DNA from: Xylocopa sonorina
Taxonomy: Eukaryota; Arthropoda; Insecta; Hymenoptera; Apidae
DNA length: 64,000 nucleotides
Direction of reading: 5' to 3'
Assembly: GCF_050948175.1 (NCBI RefSeq)
Contig: NW_027490216.1
Coordinates: 248,001 to 312,000, forward strand
The notes beneath the pieces are model-generated. The model had not been told where the DNA came from. It made no database searches and saw nothing but the letters and a program-made list of their open reading frames with translations. Positions 57,062-64,000 of the stretch are shown here, piece by piece; the stretch's first letter is position 1, and each line of letters starts with the position of its first letter. A program made the translations under genes and the position numbers.

Positions 57062-57063
57062 GT
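57054..57063 (+). promoter_or_regulatory. Candidate 5' splice site CAAG|GTAAGT
   Basis: The exon side would end at 57057 and the intron begin at 57058. GTAAGT fits the consensus exactly. It lies in the leader upstream of the primer site and gag, where subgenomic-RNA donors lie in retroviruses and some errantiviruses. No env exists here, so the acceptor is unclear. A pyrimidine-rich CAG at 57215–57217, inside the primer site, is one weak candidate. Confidence 0.4.
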
Positions 57064-57208
57064 TTAGTGTTAGTTACCGTTTTATCGAGTCCGAAACGCC
57101 AACGAACCCGGTCCGGACGCAATTCGCGTTATTTTCGGGAACGGTTACGACTTTGTGCCACCGTTGCGAGCGCAACCGCACCTCGGGACGTGACACGAAA
57201 GTTATTTT

Positions 57209-57226
57209 TGGTGACAGCGGTGGGAT
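57209..57226 (+). other. Primer binding site for tRNA-Leu
   Basis: TGGTGACAGCGGTGGGAT begins with TGG, the complement of a tRNA CCA end. Its reverse complement, ATCCCACCGCTGTCACCA, has the form of the 3' end of a cytosolic tRNA-Leu of the AAG/CAG type; I recall the human AAG version differing at one base. Reverse transcription would start here. The 13-nt gap from the inferred LTR end is longer than usual. Confidence 0.82.
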
Positions 57227-57277
57227 AGCCACGCGTTTCCTCCGGAAATTCCGCCGAAAGGAACCGCGAAACTAGAT

Positions 57278-58597
57278 ATGGCAACCCGGACTCCGACAAA
57301 AACGCGCCAGCAGACACAGCGAGCCGCCGCGATGGCCGATTCTGAACGCGAAAAACGCACTAGCAGAACGCTTGATTTCCAAGACGCTATCGCCGAGCCT
57401 CTTCCTAGTACCGCGCAACAAAATACTTCCGCGAAAAATACGAAAGCGACCGATCCGGGTAATGCCGCGTTGCTCCAGCAAATAGAAATTTTACGCCGTG
57501 AATTAGAATCTATTCGCAGAACGCCTGATTTAACGCGCGACGATACCGTTTCGCTGGATATTCCTCGGGGAAATCCGCTTTCCGGACATAATTCGAGCTC
57601 CGATTTCAATACAAATAGTTCGCAACACGACGAGCTATCGCTTAAGCAGGCCCTCGAAGCCGTGCCGACATTCGATGGTCAGAATATTCCTATTCTTCAG
57701 TTTACCCGAGCGTGTAAACGCGCTTATGAGCTTATCCCTAATGGGTGCGAGCGAACTTTCACACGCCTGCTTAAGGGAAAACTCAAGGGTCGTGCCTACG
57801 CCGCGCTAGAAGACGAGCCATGTTACACAATACTCGAATTAACGGACGTTCTTCGCAGCACATTTTGCTCCGTAAAATCAGCTCATCATTATCGGGGTGA
57901 ACTTGCAAATATATTCATGCGCGCGAACGAGCACATTCTAGATTACATCGGTCGAGTAAAAGATCTTAGAACCGCCATAATTGATTGCGAAAGGCTTGCT
58001 CGACGAGACACACCGGAATCGCTCGATGACGTAGACGCGCTCACTCTACAATGTTTTAAAGACGGTCTCATTCCGGAAATTCGAATGCAAATGACGATAA
58101 ATTCATTCGGCACATTGCGAGAAACGTTCGCTCGAGCGCGAGAGCTTTACCAAATGCACGAACGTGATTGCAACCGACTAGGTAGATCGCGTGCCGCGCG
58201 ACCAGAATCGCGCGAAAAACCAGCCGAAGTTATTTGCCGAAAATGTAACAATATCGGACATTACGCGACCGAGTGTCGGCTCAGACCGCCATCGCCGTAC
58301 CGACCGCAGGAATACTTGCGATCCAGGGACGTACCGCCTCCTACTCGAGGCCCCGCGTACGAACAACCGAGACAAATCGTAGCCAGGGACGCGCCCAAAT
58401 TTTGTCGCTATTGCAAGACCCCGGGGCACGAAATAGGCGAGTGCCGCAAAAGGCAGTACAACAACGCGGTAAATAAAAATTCGGGAAACGACAATGGCCT
58501 CCGCACCCGCCGCGAGACAGGTGGCGAGGCCGCGTACCCAGTCCGTCCTCTCGCCGCGAGCAACTCCAACGCGGAAATCGACGAAACGCCGCGATAA
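57278..58597 (+). CDS. gag: Gag polyprotein (capsid and nucleocapsid)
   Basis: The 439-residue structural polyprotein forms the cytoplasmic virus-like particle that packages element RNA. The start is the first ATG after the primer site, 51 nt downstream. Residues 1–120 are polar, with a likely short coiled coil at about 62–82 (leucine-spaced, ending RRELESIRR). Residues 121–300 resemble the retrotransposon Gag capsid core (FDGQNIPILQFTRACKRAY, then a helical region with LLKGKLKGRAY). Two CCHC zinc knuckles follow: C320-X2-C-X4-H-X4-C333 and C376-X2-C-X4-H-X4-C389. These bind RNA and are typical of nucleocapsid. The frame stays open to TAA at 58595. Its last 109 nt, beyond codon 404, overlap pol in the -1 frame, so unshifted ribosomes add a short C-terminal tail. 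No breaks are seen. Confidence 0.95.
   Translation: MATRTPTKTRQQTQRAAAMADSEREKRTSRTLDFQDAIAEPLPSTAQQNTSAKNTKATDPGNAALLQQIEILRRELESIRRTPDLTRDDTVSLDIPRGNPLSGHNSSSDFNTNSSQHDELSLKQALEAVPTFDGQNIPILQFTRACKRAYELIPNGCERTFTRLLKGKLKGRAYAALEDEPCYTILELTDVLRSTFCSVKSAHHYRGELANIFMRANEHILDYIGRVKDLRTAIIDCERLARRDTPESLDDVDALTLQCFKDGLIPEIRMQMTINSFGTLRETFARARELYQMHERDCNRLGRSRAARPESREKPAEVICRKCNNIGHYATECRLRPPSPYRPQEYLRSRDVPPPTRGPAYEQPRQIVARDAPKFCRYCKTPGHEIGECRKRQYNNAVNKNSGNDNGLRTRRETGGEAAYPVRPLAASNSNAEIDETPR
58483..58531 (+). promoter_or_regulatory. -1 programmed ribosomal frameshift signal (gag/pol)
   Basis: GGGAAAC at 58483–58489 is read in the gag frame as TCG-GGA-AAC, a perfect X XXY YYZ slippery heptamer of the class used in betaretroviruses. 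After a 6-nt spacer (58490–58495) comes a GC-rich hairpin: GGCCTC (58496–58501) pairs with GAGGCC (58526–58531), and beyond a bulged C, GC (58503–58504) pairs with GC (58524–58525). Loop bases GCGAGA (58512–58517) could pair with TCTCGC (58549–58554) to form a pseudoknot. The pol frame is closed by TAA at 58474–58476, just before the heptamer, so pol opens exactly here. Efficiency is unknown. Confidence 0.85.
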
Positions 58598-61500
58598 ACA
58601 TAACCGGAAAAACTAGCACGCCAAACGTAATTTTAAAATCCGATCTTCTAATTTCACCAACTCGCTTCATGGTGGACACTGGGGCGGAAATAAATATTAT
58701 AAAACGTTCGGCTCTAAAAGCATCCGCGCGAATCGATAAGTCCGAGATCGTAATAATAACAGGGGTAACCGATGGCAAAACCGCAACCCTAGGGACGGTG
58801 AATCTTGTCATTTTCGGTCGCGTCGTTCCTTTTAATGTGGTCGAGGATGATTTTCCCCTTAAACCAAGCGGGATCCTCGGCTCCGGGTTCTGTATGGACG
58901 CAGAAATCTCTTTTCCAAATAAAATAATCAAATGGAATGGTAAGAGAATTCCTTTCGAAGACGATATCGAAGCACTCGAGGAACCGTCACCGGACTCGAA
59001 AATAAAGCCTCTCCTATCGCCGAAACGTAAACAAGCGCCGCGCACGGAATCTATTCCCCCTCCGCCGCCGCGCCCGTCGCGTAAATCATCGCCTCCGCTG
59101 AAACGCGATGCAGCAACGAAATCGAAGCTTCGAACGCAAGACAAAGCAGCTTCTCCGAAGTCAGGAGACCGTATCTCCATTCCGCCGAGATCAAATATCG
59201 GTATCAAGGTCCGCGTAGTTAATTCGAATCTCGCGGAAGGTATAATTCCTCGTATCGATCTTGCGCCGGGCATATTTTTCGGAAACGCTCTCGTCAGAGT
59301 AATTCGGGGCAAAGCGGTAACTCGAATAATTAATTCATCCGACCGCGCCGTCGAAATCGCGTTACCAGAAATCGTACTTGAGCCCGCGCAAATCATGACT
59401 CCCCTCCATAAGGAGGAAAGTCCATCGCTCTATCCGGTTTTTTCTAAATCCAACGTATCCGCCGTACCGATCGGCTCATCCCAAAAGGGAAAAACTTCTA
59501 TTTCTTTCCCGAGTCAGACACCATATTCGACACTCGAAACTCCTCCTTCGCGTTGCAAAATCGCGAATGTTCAACAGATCTCTTATGCTCAGGCGGTTAA
59601 AAATAATGTACAACAGGCGCCGTTAAAACAAACATCGAAATCCGCCAACCTTTCGAAATCTCGCTTAGATCGAATTCTTAGTCTCCTCCGTCTCGACCAC
59701 CTCAACGCAGAGGAAAGAGAGCACGTCGTCCGTCTCGTTCAAAGCACGCAGGAGCTTTTTTACATTGAGGGGGATAAATTAGGGCATACGTCAGCAACCA
59801 CGCACAAGATTCCAACCGTCGACGACCGCCCCGTCAATGTGAAACAATACCGTTTCCCACCAGCTCATAAGGAGGAGATTCGACGACAAGTCGACAAATT
59901 TTTACAAAATGGTGTCATCTCTCCGTCAAAATCACCATATAATTCGCCATTGTGGGTTGTCCCAAAGAAACCGGACTCCTTGGGCAACAAGCAATGGCGC
60001 GTCGTCATCGACTACCGCGCACTCAATGAGAAATCTGTCGCCGATGCCTATCCCCTCCCTTGCATTACCGAGATACTTGATCAGCTCGGGAGCGCGAAGT
60101 ATTTTAGTACATTCGATCTCGCGAGCGGATTTCACCAGATCCCAATGGAGCCCGCCGATGCTCCCAAAACCGCTTTTTCGACGCCTCACGGGCATTATGA
60201 ATTTAAAAGAATGCCATTCGGATTAAAAAATGCGCCAGCGACGTTCCAACGACTTATGGACAATGTCCTGTCCGGTCTCCAGGGGAACGAAATTTTCGTC
60301 TATTTGGACGACATTGTTATCTACGCTAGCTCTCTTCAAGAACATCGACTTAAATTCGATAAATTAACTCAACGGCTCAAAGAAGCTAATTTAGTATTGC
60401 AGCCGGATAAGTGCGAATTCTTGAGGAGAGAAGTAAGCTATTTGGGTCATATTATCAGTGAGCACGGTGTAAAACCTGACCCTGCGAAAATTAGCGCCGT
60501 CAAAAATTTTCCGCGCCCGCGCAACGCGAAACAGATCAAACAATTCCTCGGGCTCGCGGGATACTACAGGCGGTTCATCGCAAATTTTTCTAATATTGCT
60601 AAGCCACTTACAAATTTGTTAAAAAAAGACGCGCCCTTTGTATGGCGTAACGAGCAAGAGAATTCATTCGTCAAACTCCGAGATTGCCTATGCGAAGCGC
60701 CTATCTTGCAGTACCCCAACTTCAAACAACCATTCGTGATAACGACCGACGCGTCCGCCGAAGCTATTGGTGCTATCTTGAGTCAAGGACCAATAGGCCG
60801 CGACTTGCCAATCGCGTACACGTCGCGACTGTTAAACGCTGCGGAGAAAAACTACTCCACGATCGAGAAGGAGTGTCTGGCGATTGTCTACGCCGTCCAT
60901 TACTTTCGTCCATACATATACGGTAATCAATTCAAACTCGTTACCGACCATCGACCGTTAGTGTGGATGAATTCGGTCAAGGACCCGTCAAGTAGACTCG
61001 TACGGTGGAGGCTTAAGTTAGCGGAATTTGACTACGAGATGGTCTATAAAAGTGGAAAAACGAACCTTAATGCGGACGCATTGTCGCGGAATCCCGCTCA
61101 AATTTTTCCGCTCTCGTATTCAGAAAACTCGGAGGACGACATCTTCGATGTGCCTCCGGAAACCCGTAAAAAGTATACCACACTAGCGCCTCCTCCTACT
61201 CCGGTAACATCAGAACCTGAATTACCGACTCCAGGCACGTCCTTCCGTACCAACACAGCACCACCTCCGCAAGTCGCCAGCGACAGCACCGACTTCTATA
61301 CTCCTGCTCCAAATGAATTTTTCCGACGCGAACCCCTATTTAATTTCAGCCGTGACGCATTATCAACGCGACGAGACAATGTAGTTGTCTTCGTCACGCA
61401 ATCTGGGCACCCCTATGACACGGGCGCCAAAGATCTAGCGAACGCTGAAAAATTCCTTCCAAACAAAAATCACGTTCTTACCAAAGCCAAAGTCATACAA

Positions 61501-63387
61501 ATCGGAAACGAATTCCAAATCCAGCTTCCAATCATCGAACATTCCACCAGATCAATCAATTTCCAGACCGTAATAGAAACATTCAGATCCTTGTGCGACG
61601 TTGTAAACGAATTACAATTACAAACATTTAGTATCGCACAAACCTATCTAGACTCCGTATCCTGGTCCCGAATCCAGAAAATCCTTCAGGACCTGTTTTA
61701 TGAAACAACTGTCCAGATTACGGTCTGCCAGGGCCTCATTAAAACCCCTTCGGTCGAAGAGCGACTGAAAATAATAAGAGAAAACCACGACTCCCCTGTG
61801 GGAGGTCACAAAGGGGTTAATAAAACTTATTCTCGCATCAGACAACAATACTTTTGGCCAAACATGAAAACACAAATACAAGAATATATTGGCAAATGTA
61901 AAAGTTGTCAGACAGAGAAACTGGTCCGGGTAAAGACCAGACAGCCTCTCACTTTAACCGACACCCCTGGCAGGGCATTCGATAAGATTTCAATGGACGT
62001 AATGGGTCCTCTTCCCGAAACTTCCGACGGTTATACAAGTATCCTCACGATCCAAGATCTCCTCACTAAATACTCAGTCGCAGTTCCTCTCAAAACCACC
62101 ACCGCAGTAGACATTGCCGATGCTCTAATAAAAGAATTCATTTGTAAGTTCGGATGCCCGAAAGGCATACTCACGGACCAAGGTTCGAACTTTATAAATA
62201 GCTTGATTAAAGCCATAGCAATCAAATTCCGTATTAAGCAATACAAGTCCACTGCGTTCCATCCACAGACAAACGGGTCCGTTGAACGATCTCACCACGT
62301 CCTGGCCGAATATCTGAAGCACTACATAGAGTCGAGTAACGATTGGGTGAATTGGTTACCGTACGCAATGTTTTCATACAACACCAGTGTGCACGAGGGT
62401 ACATTATACACCCCACACGAACTAGTGTTCGGCAGGATAGCTAGGACGCCGTCAGCCACTCCTTTTCAGGACAGCTCTGATAACGAAACTTATAGCGACT
62501 ATCTTATACAACTTCAGGAGAAAATCTCGAAATCTCAGGATTTGGCTAAAGCCAATCTAGACAATGCGAAACGCCGTTCTAAATATTATTATGACCGAAA
62601 TCTCAATGTCCAAAACTTCGAGGTAGGCCAATGGGTCTATCTTTTAAAAGAGCCGAACAAACATAAGTTCCAGGCACAGTATTCTGGACCGTACCGTATC
62701 CTCGAAATTTTGGGCAATTGTAATGTTAAGCTGAATGTAAAAGGGCGCCATAAAATTGTTCATACGAACAAAATCAAAATTTGTAAACGAATGCATAGTA
62801 TGCAGAGTGTGGATGCTAGTGAAAGAAAAGTGCGAAAAACTGAAAATGAAGCCAGTGAGAGCAGTGACATTCAAACGAACGCTGAAAGTGAAAGCGACGA
62901 AAGTGCCTGCAATCCGAAGGAAGCCCGCAGCCACGGTCCAAACTCCAAACGTTATCGCCAGGATCAACCAGGCGAAAAACCACAGATTCCGCAGCATCCA
63001 GCCGACAGGACCAAGAGAAGGATCCAGCATCCCGAAATCTACCCAACAGACAAGAGATCTCGGCATGGCCGAGATTCTTTTTCCAAGGGGGGTGGTGTAA
63101 CGTCAGGCGTACCGCCTGCCACCCTCCGGCGTCCACCTCATCATCCCCAGCATCCGTATCCGGAGCCCCTGCACACGGGCCACCCGCCGACTCGCCGTCC
63201 CTACAGAAGGAGACAAAGGTACGAGAGGGAAGAGGGATGCAGCATGCCGCGTCCACGCGCGATCTCCACACACGAGGGGGAGGACTTCACCCCGTATTAC
63301 GAGGGCGAGGAGCTCTCCGACACATACTGGGTCGAATCCCCAGCGATCACGAAGCCCTATACGTACTTCTCGTACATGTGGGATTAG
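58489..63387 (+). CDS. pol: Pol polyprotein: PR, RT, RNase H, macro-like, integrase
   Basis: The frame is -1 to gag, about 1632 codons, entered by frameshifting at 58489. The ATG at 58669 lies inside the protease core, so it is not a natural start; residues below count from it for convenience. Protease: DTGA at 3–6, ILG at 69–71. RT: FDLASGFHQI with D483, and YLDD at 545–548. RNase H: D694, E735, D760, D803. A roughly 200-residue segment follows, of which about 903–1022 looks like a TARG1-type macro domain. Integrase: zinc finger H1040, H1047, C1077, C1080; DD35E at D1110, D1170, E1206; GPY at 1340–1342. The C-terminal tail is Ser/Glu-rich (1394–1412), then basic. The last 96 residues are encoded inside the 3' LTR. 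All catalytic residues are present without stops or frameshifts. No chromodomain or env was seen. It copies the RNA and inserts the cDNA. Confidence 0.96.
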   Translation, partial: RQWPPHPPRDRWRGRVPSPSSRREQLQRGNRRNAAINITGKTSTPNVILKSDLLISPTRFMVDTGAEINIIKRSALKASARIDKSEIVIITGVTDGKTATLGTVNLVIFGRVVPFNVVEDDFPLKPSGILGSGFCMDAEISFPNKIIKWNGKRIPFEDDIEALEEPSPDSKIKPLLSPKRKQAPRTESIPPPPPRPSRKSSPPLKRDAATKSKLRTQDKAASPKSGDRISIPPRSNIGIKVRVVNSNLAEGIIPRIDLAPGIFFGNALVRVIRGKAVTRIINSSDRAVEIALPEIVLEPAQIMTPLHKEESPSLYPVFSKSNVSAVPIGSSQKGKTSISFPSQTPYSTLETPPSRCKIANVQQISYAQAVKNNVQQAPLKQTSKSANLSKSRLDRILSLLRLDHLNAEEREHVVRLVQSTQELFYIEGDKLGHTSATTHKIPTVDDRPVNVKQYRFPPAHKEEIRRQVDKFLQNGVISPSKSPYNSPLWVVPKKPDSLGNKQWRVVIDYRALNEKSVADAYPLPCITEILDQLGSAKYFSTFDLASGFHQIPMEPADAPKTAFSTPHGHYEFKRMPFGLKNAPATFQRLMDNVLSGLQGNEIFVYLDDIVIYASSLQEHRLKFDKLTQRLKEANLVLQPDKCEFLRREVSYLGHIISEHGVKPDPAKISAVKNFPRPRNAKQIKQFLGLAGYYRRFIANFSNIAKPLTNLLKKDAPFVWRNEQENSFVKLRDCLCEAPILQYPNFKQPFVITTDASAEAIGAILSQGPIGRDLPIAYTSRLLNAAEKNYSTIEKECLAIVYAVHYFRPYIYGNQFKLVTDHRPLVWMNSVKDPSSRLVRWRLKLAEFDYEMVYKSGKTNLNADALSRNPAQIFPLSYSENSEDDIFDVPPETRKKYTTLAPPPTPVTSEPELPTPGTSFRTNTAPPPQVASDSTDFYTPAPNEFFRREPLFNFSRDALSTRRDNVVVFVTQSGHPYDTGAKDLANAEKFLPNKNHVLTKAKVIQIGNEFQIQLPIIEHSTRSINFQTVIETFRSLCDVVNELQLQTFSIAQTYLDSVSWSRIQKILQDLFYETTVQITVCQGLIKTPSVEERLKIIRENHDSPVGGHKGVNKTYSRIRQQYFWPNMKTQIQEYIGKCKSCQTEKLVRVKTRQPLTLTDTPGRAFDKISMDVMGPLPETSDGYTSILTIQDLLTKYSVAVPLKTTTAVDIADALIKEFICKFGCPKGILTDQGSNFINSLIKAIAIKFRIKQYKSTAFHPQTNGSVERSHHVLAEYLKHYIESSNDWVNWLPYAMFSYNTSVHEGTLYTPHELVFGRIARTPSATPFQDSSDNETYSDYLIQLQEKISKSQDLAKANLDNAKRRSKYYYDRNLNVQNFEVGQWVYLLKEPNKHKFQAQYSGPYRILEILGNCNVKLNVKGRHKIVHTNKIKICKRMHSMQSVDASERKVRKTENEASESSDIQTNAESESDESACNPKEARSHGPNSKRYRQDQPGEKPQIPQHPADRTKRRIQHPEIYPTDKRSRHGRDSFSKGGGVTSGVPPATLRRPPHHPQHPYPEPLHTGHPPTRRPYRRRQRYEREEGCSMPRPRAISTHEGEDFTPYYEGEELSDTYWVESPAITKPYTYFSYMWD
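63085..63095 (+). other. Polypurine tract
   Basis: AAGGGGGGTGG lies immediately before the 3' LTR start at 63096, preceded by a T-rich run (TTCTTTTTCC). It would prime plus-strand DNA synthesis. One pyrimidine (T63093) interrupts it. It lies inside the pol reading frame and encodes part of a Lys-Gly-Gly-Gly stretch. Confidence 0.85.
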
Positions 63388-64000
63388 AATAAGCACACTA
63401 CTCATATATGTACATACACACCAACACACACCTAGATTTAAGTAAATATATGTATATATTTTATTCATGCACGGTTATGTTCCGTGCACTCGCGCGCACA
63501 CTCGACGCTCGCGGCTCACGCTTAACGCGGGCCGCGCCCCACTCCGAACGGCCGCCCCACCACGAGGGCCGAGCGGCCGCCCTACTCCGACCGTCCGCCC
63601 CACCGCGAGGGCCCAGCGACTCGCGCGCCGCGCGACCCGAGGAGGTCGCGGACGCGAGATCCGAGAGTCAGTTCCAATCTCACCTCCGAACGGGAGAGTT
63701 GGTATCTCATCTCCGAACTGGAGAGTTCGCATCTCATCTCCGAACCGAGGAGTTCTAATCCAGCATCCGAACGATGCACCTCCGATCCGAGCAATAGGCT
63801 CATTCGCAACGAGCAATTAGCTCTAATGCATTCGTCTCTATCCATACTCCCATAGCGGAGTCCATTCGATACCTTATACTATTTCTAATTCTCATTGTAA
63901 TCGCTAGTCAGTAACTTAGAATTTAGTCAAGTGTATCTAGTATAGTGAAATCATAGAATATAGTTTATTTTTACCAGATTCAAAGTATCTTTATTCGAGT
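63096..64000 (+). repeat. 3' LTR, truncated by window end
   Basis: This copy of 55581–56485 is shifted by 7515 bp, with three substitutions (63252, 63525, 63583) and no indels. The pol stop codon (63385–63387) lies inside it, and the one difference in the coding part (63252) is a synonymous third-position change in an Arg codon. The Inr+DPE pair is at 63668–63701 and the three 27-bp repeats at 63677–63757. No AATAAA or ATTAAA polyadenylation signal is seen downstream of the proposed start site in the visible part. Confidence 0.96.

Larger units (their letters stand above)
55581..57195 (+). repeat. 5' LTR
   Basis: The start is fixed by the boundary with satellite and by the second copy at 63096. 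The end at 57195 is inferred: TGTAACGTC at 55581–55589 and GACGTGACA at 57187–57195 form imperfect 9-bp terminal inverted repeats with TG…CA ends, 13 nt before the primer site. The first part (to 55872) duplicates the 3' end of pol. It also holds a short hairpin (CAGGCG-TAC-CGCCTG, 55589–55603), a GC-rich CpG-dense stretch (about 55970–56150), an Inr+DPE promoter, three 27-bp repeats, an AT-rich stretch (56340–56520) and a small ORF with a splice donor. Compared with the 3' LTR it differs at 55737 (C/T), 56010 (T/A) and 56068 (A/T). Confidence 0.9.
55581..64000 (+). mobile_element. Ty3/Gypsy LTR retrotransposon, 3' end outside window
   Basis: The layout is 5' LTR, tRNA primer site, gag, -1 frameshift, pol (PR-RT-RNaseH-macro-like-IN), polypurine tract and 3' LTR. 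RT-RNaseH preceding integrase places it in Ty3/Gypsy rather than Ty1/Copia. It inserted into a satellite monomer right after GGAATACATG. If the 3' LTR equals the 5' LTR in length (1615 bp), the element is about 9.13 kb and ends about 710 bp beyond the window. The two LTRs start 7515 bp apart and differ at 3 of the 905 positions visible in both. TG…CA LTRs, tRNA-Leu priming and no env suggest an arthropod lineage in the broad Mdg1/Mdg3/Micropia neighbourhood; the clade is a guess without a tree. Confidence 0.97.

Noticed and set aside
58669..58671. ATG at 58669 as the start of pol
   Set aside because: It lies two codons before the protease DTG motif, inside the domain. The pol frame is open back to 58477, where the frameshift signal lies.
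58341..59396. 351-codon minus-strand ORF
   Set aside because: It lies antisense to the gag end, protease and RT leader, which have clear motifs on the plus strand, and has no recognisable domain.
62800..63387. A separate env gene downstream of integrase
   Set aside because: The region is a continuous pol frame with no signal peptide or membrane segment and no second long sense ORF.

Overview
The window holds two things. Bases 1–55580 are one uninterrupted head-to-tail satellite DNA array. Bases 55581–64000 are a Ty3/Gypsy (Metaviridae-type) LTR retrotransposon inserted into that array, cut by the right edge of the window. No host gene, rRNA, tRNA or CRISPR was recognised. The organism is an animal, most likely an arthropod and probably an insect. 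The grounds are an arthropod-type Inr+DPE core promoter in the LTR, a tRNA-Leu primer site, and a Pol with a macro-domain-like insert that I recall from insect Gypsy elements. The species cannot be named. The setting resembles pericentromeric or centromeric heterochromatin.

Satellite: about 320 monomers of 174 bp (58 codons), with 171-bp and roughly 175-bp variants, all in one orientation. Each carries a palindrome around TTCCTTGCAAGGAA or a diverged form of it. Because 174 and 171 are multiples of three, one frame stays open over several monomers and gives long repetitive pseudo-ORFs, which I do not regard as genes. Monomer variants form nested higher-order repeats (HORs). Spacings seen are 693 bp (4 monomers), 870 (5), 1038 (6), 1908/1911 (11), 2954 (17), 3645–3648 (21), 4695 (27) and 6428/6602 bp (37/38). 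The 4695-bp and 6428-bp copies are nearly identical, indicating recent amplification. The array next to the retrotransposon (48.5–55.58 kb) is more mosaic.

Retrotransposon: the 5' LTR (55581–57195, about 1.6 kb) begins with TG, ends with CA and has imperfect 9-bp terminal inverted repeats. It is followed by a tRNA-Leu primer binding site (57209–57226). gag (57278–58597) has two CCHC zinc knuckles. pol is in the -1 frame (to 63387), in the order protease, reverse transcriptase, RNase H, macro-like segment and integrase with a GPY/F module. gag and pol are linked by a -1 frameshift signal: slippery G GGA AAC, a 6-nt spacer and a GC-rich hairpin. A polypurine tract leads into the 3' LTR (63096 onward, truncated by the window). 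The last 96 codons of pol lie inside the 3' LTR. There is no env. The LTRs differ at 3 of 905 comparable positions and all Pol catalytic motifs are intact, so the copy is young and may be active.

Points for a second look are the complete frameshift signal, the LTR-encoded Pol tail, the macro-like segment, the Inr+DPE promoter, an ORF ending on a splice donor inside the LTR, the nested HORs, and a cluster of one-base indels at 25.0–26.4 kb that looks like assembly error.
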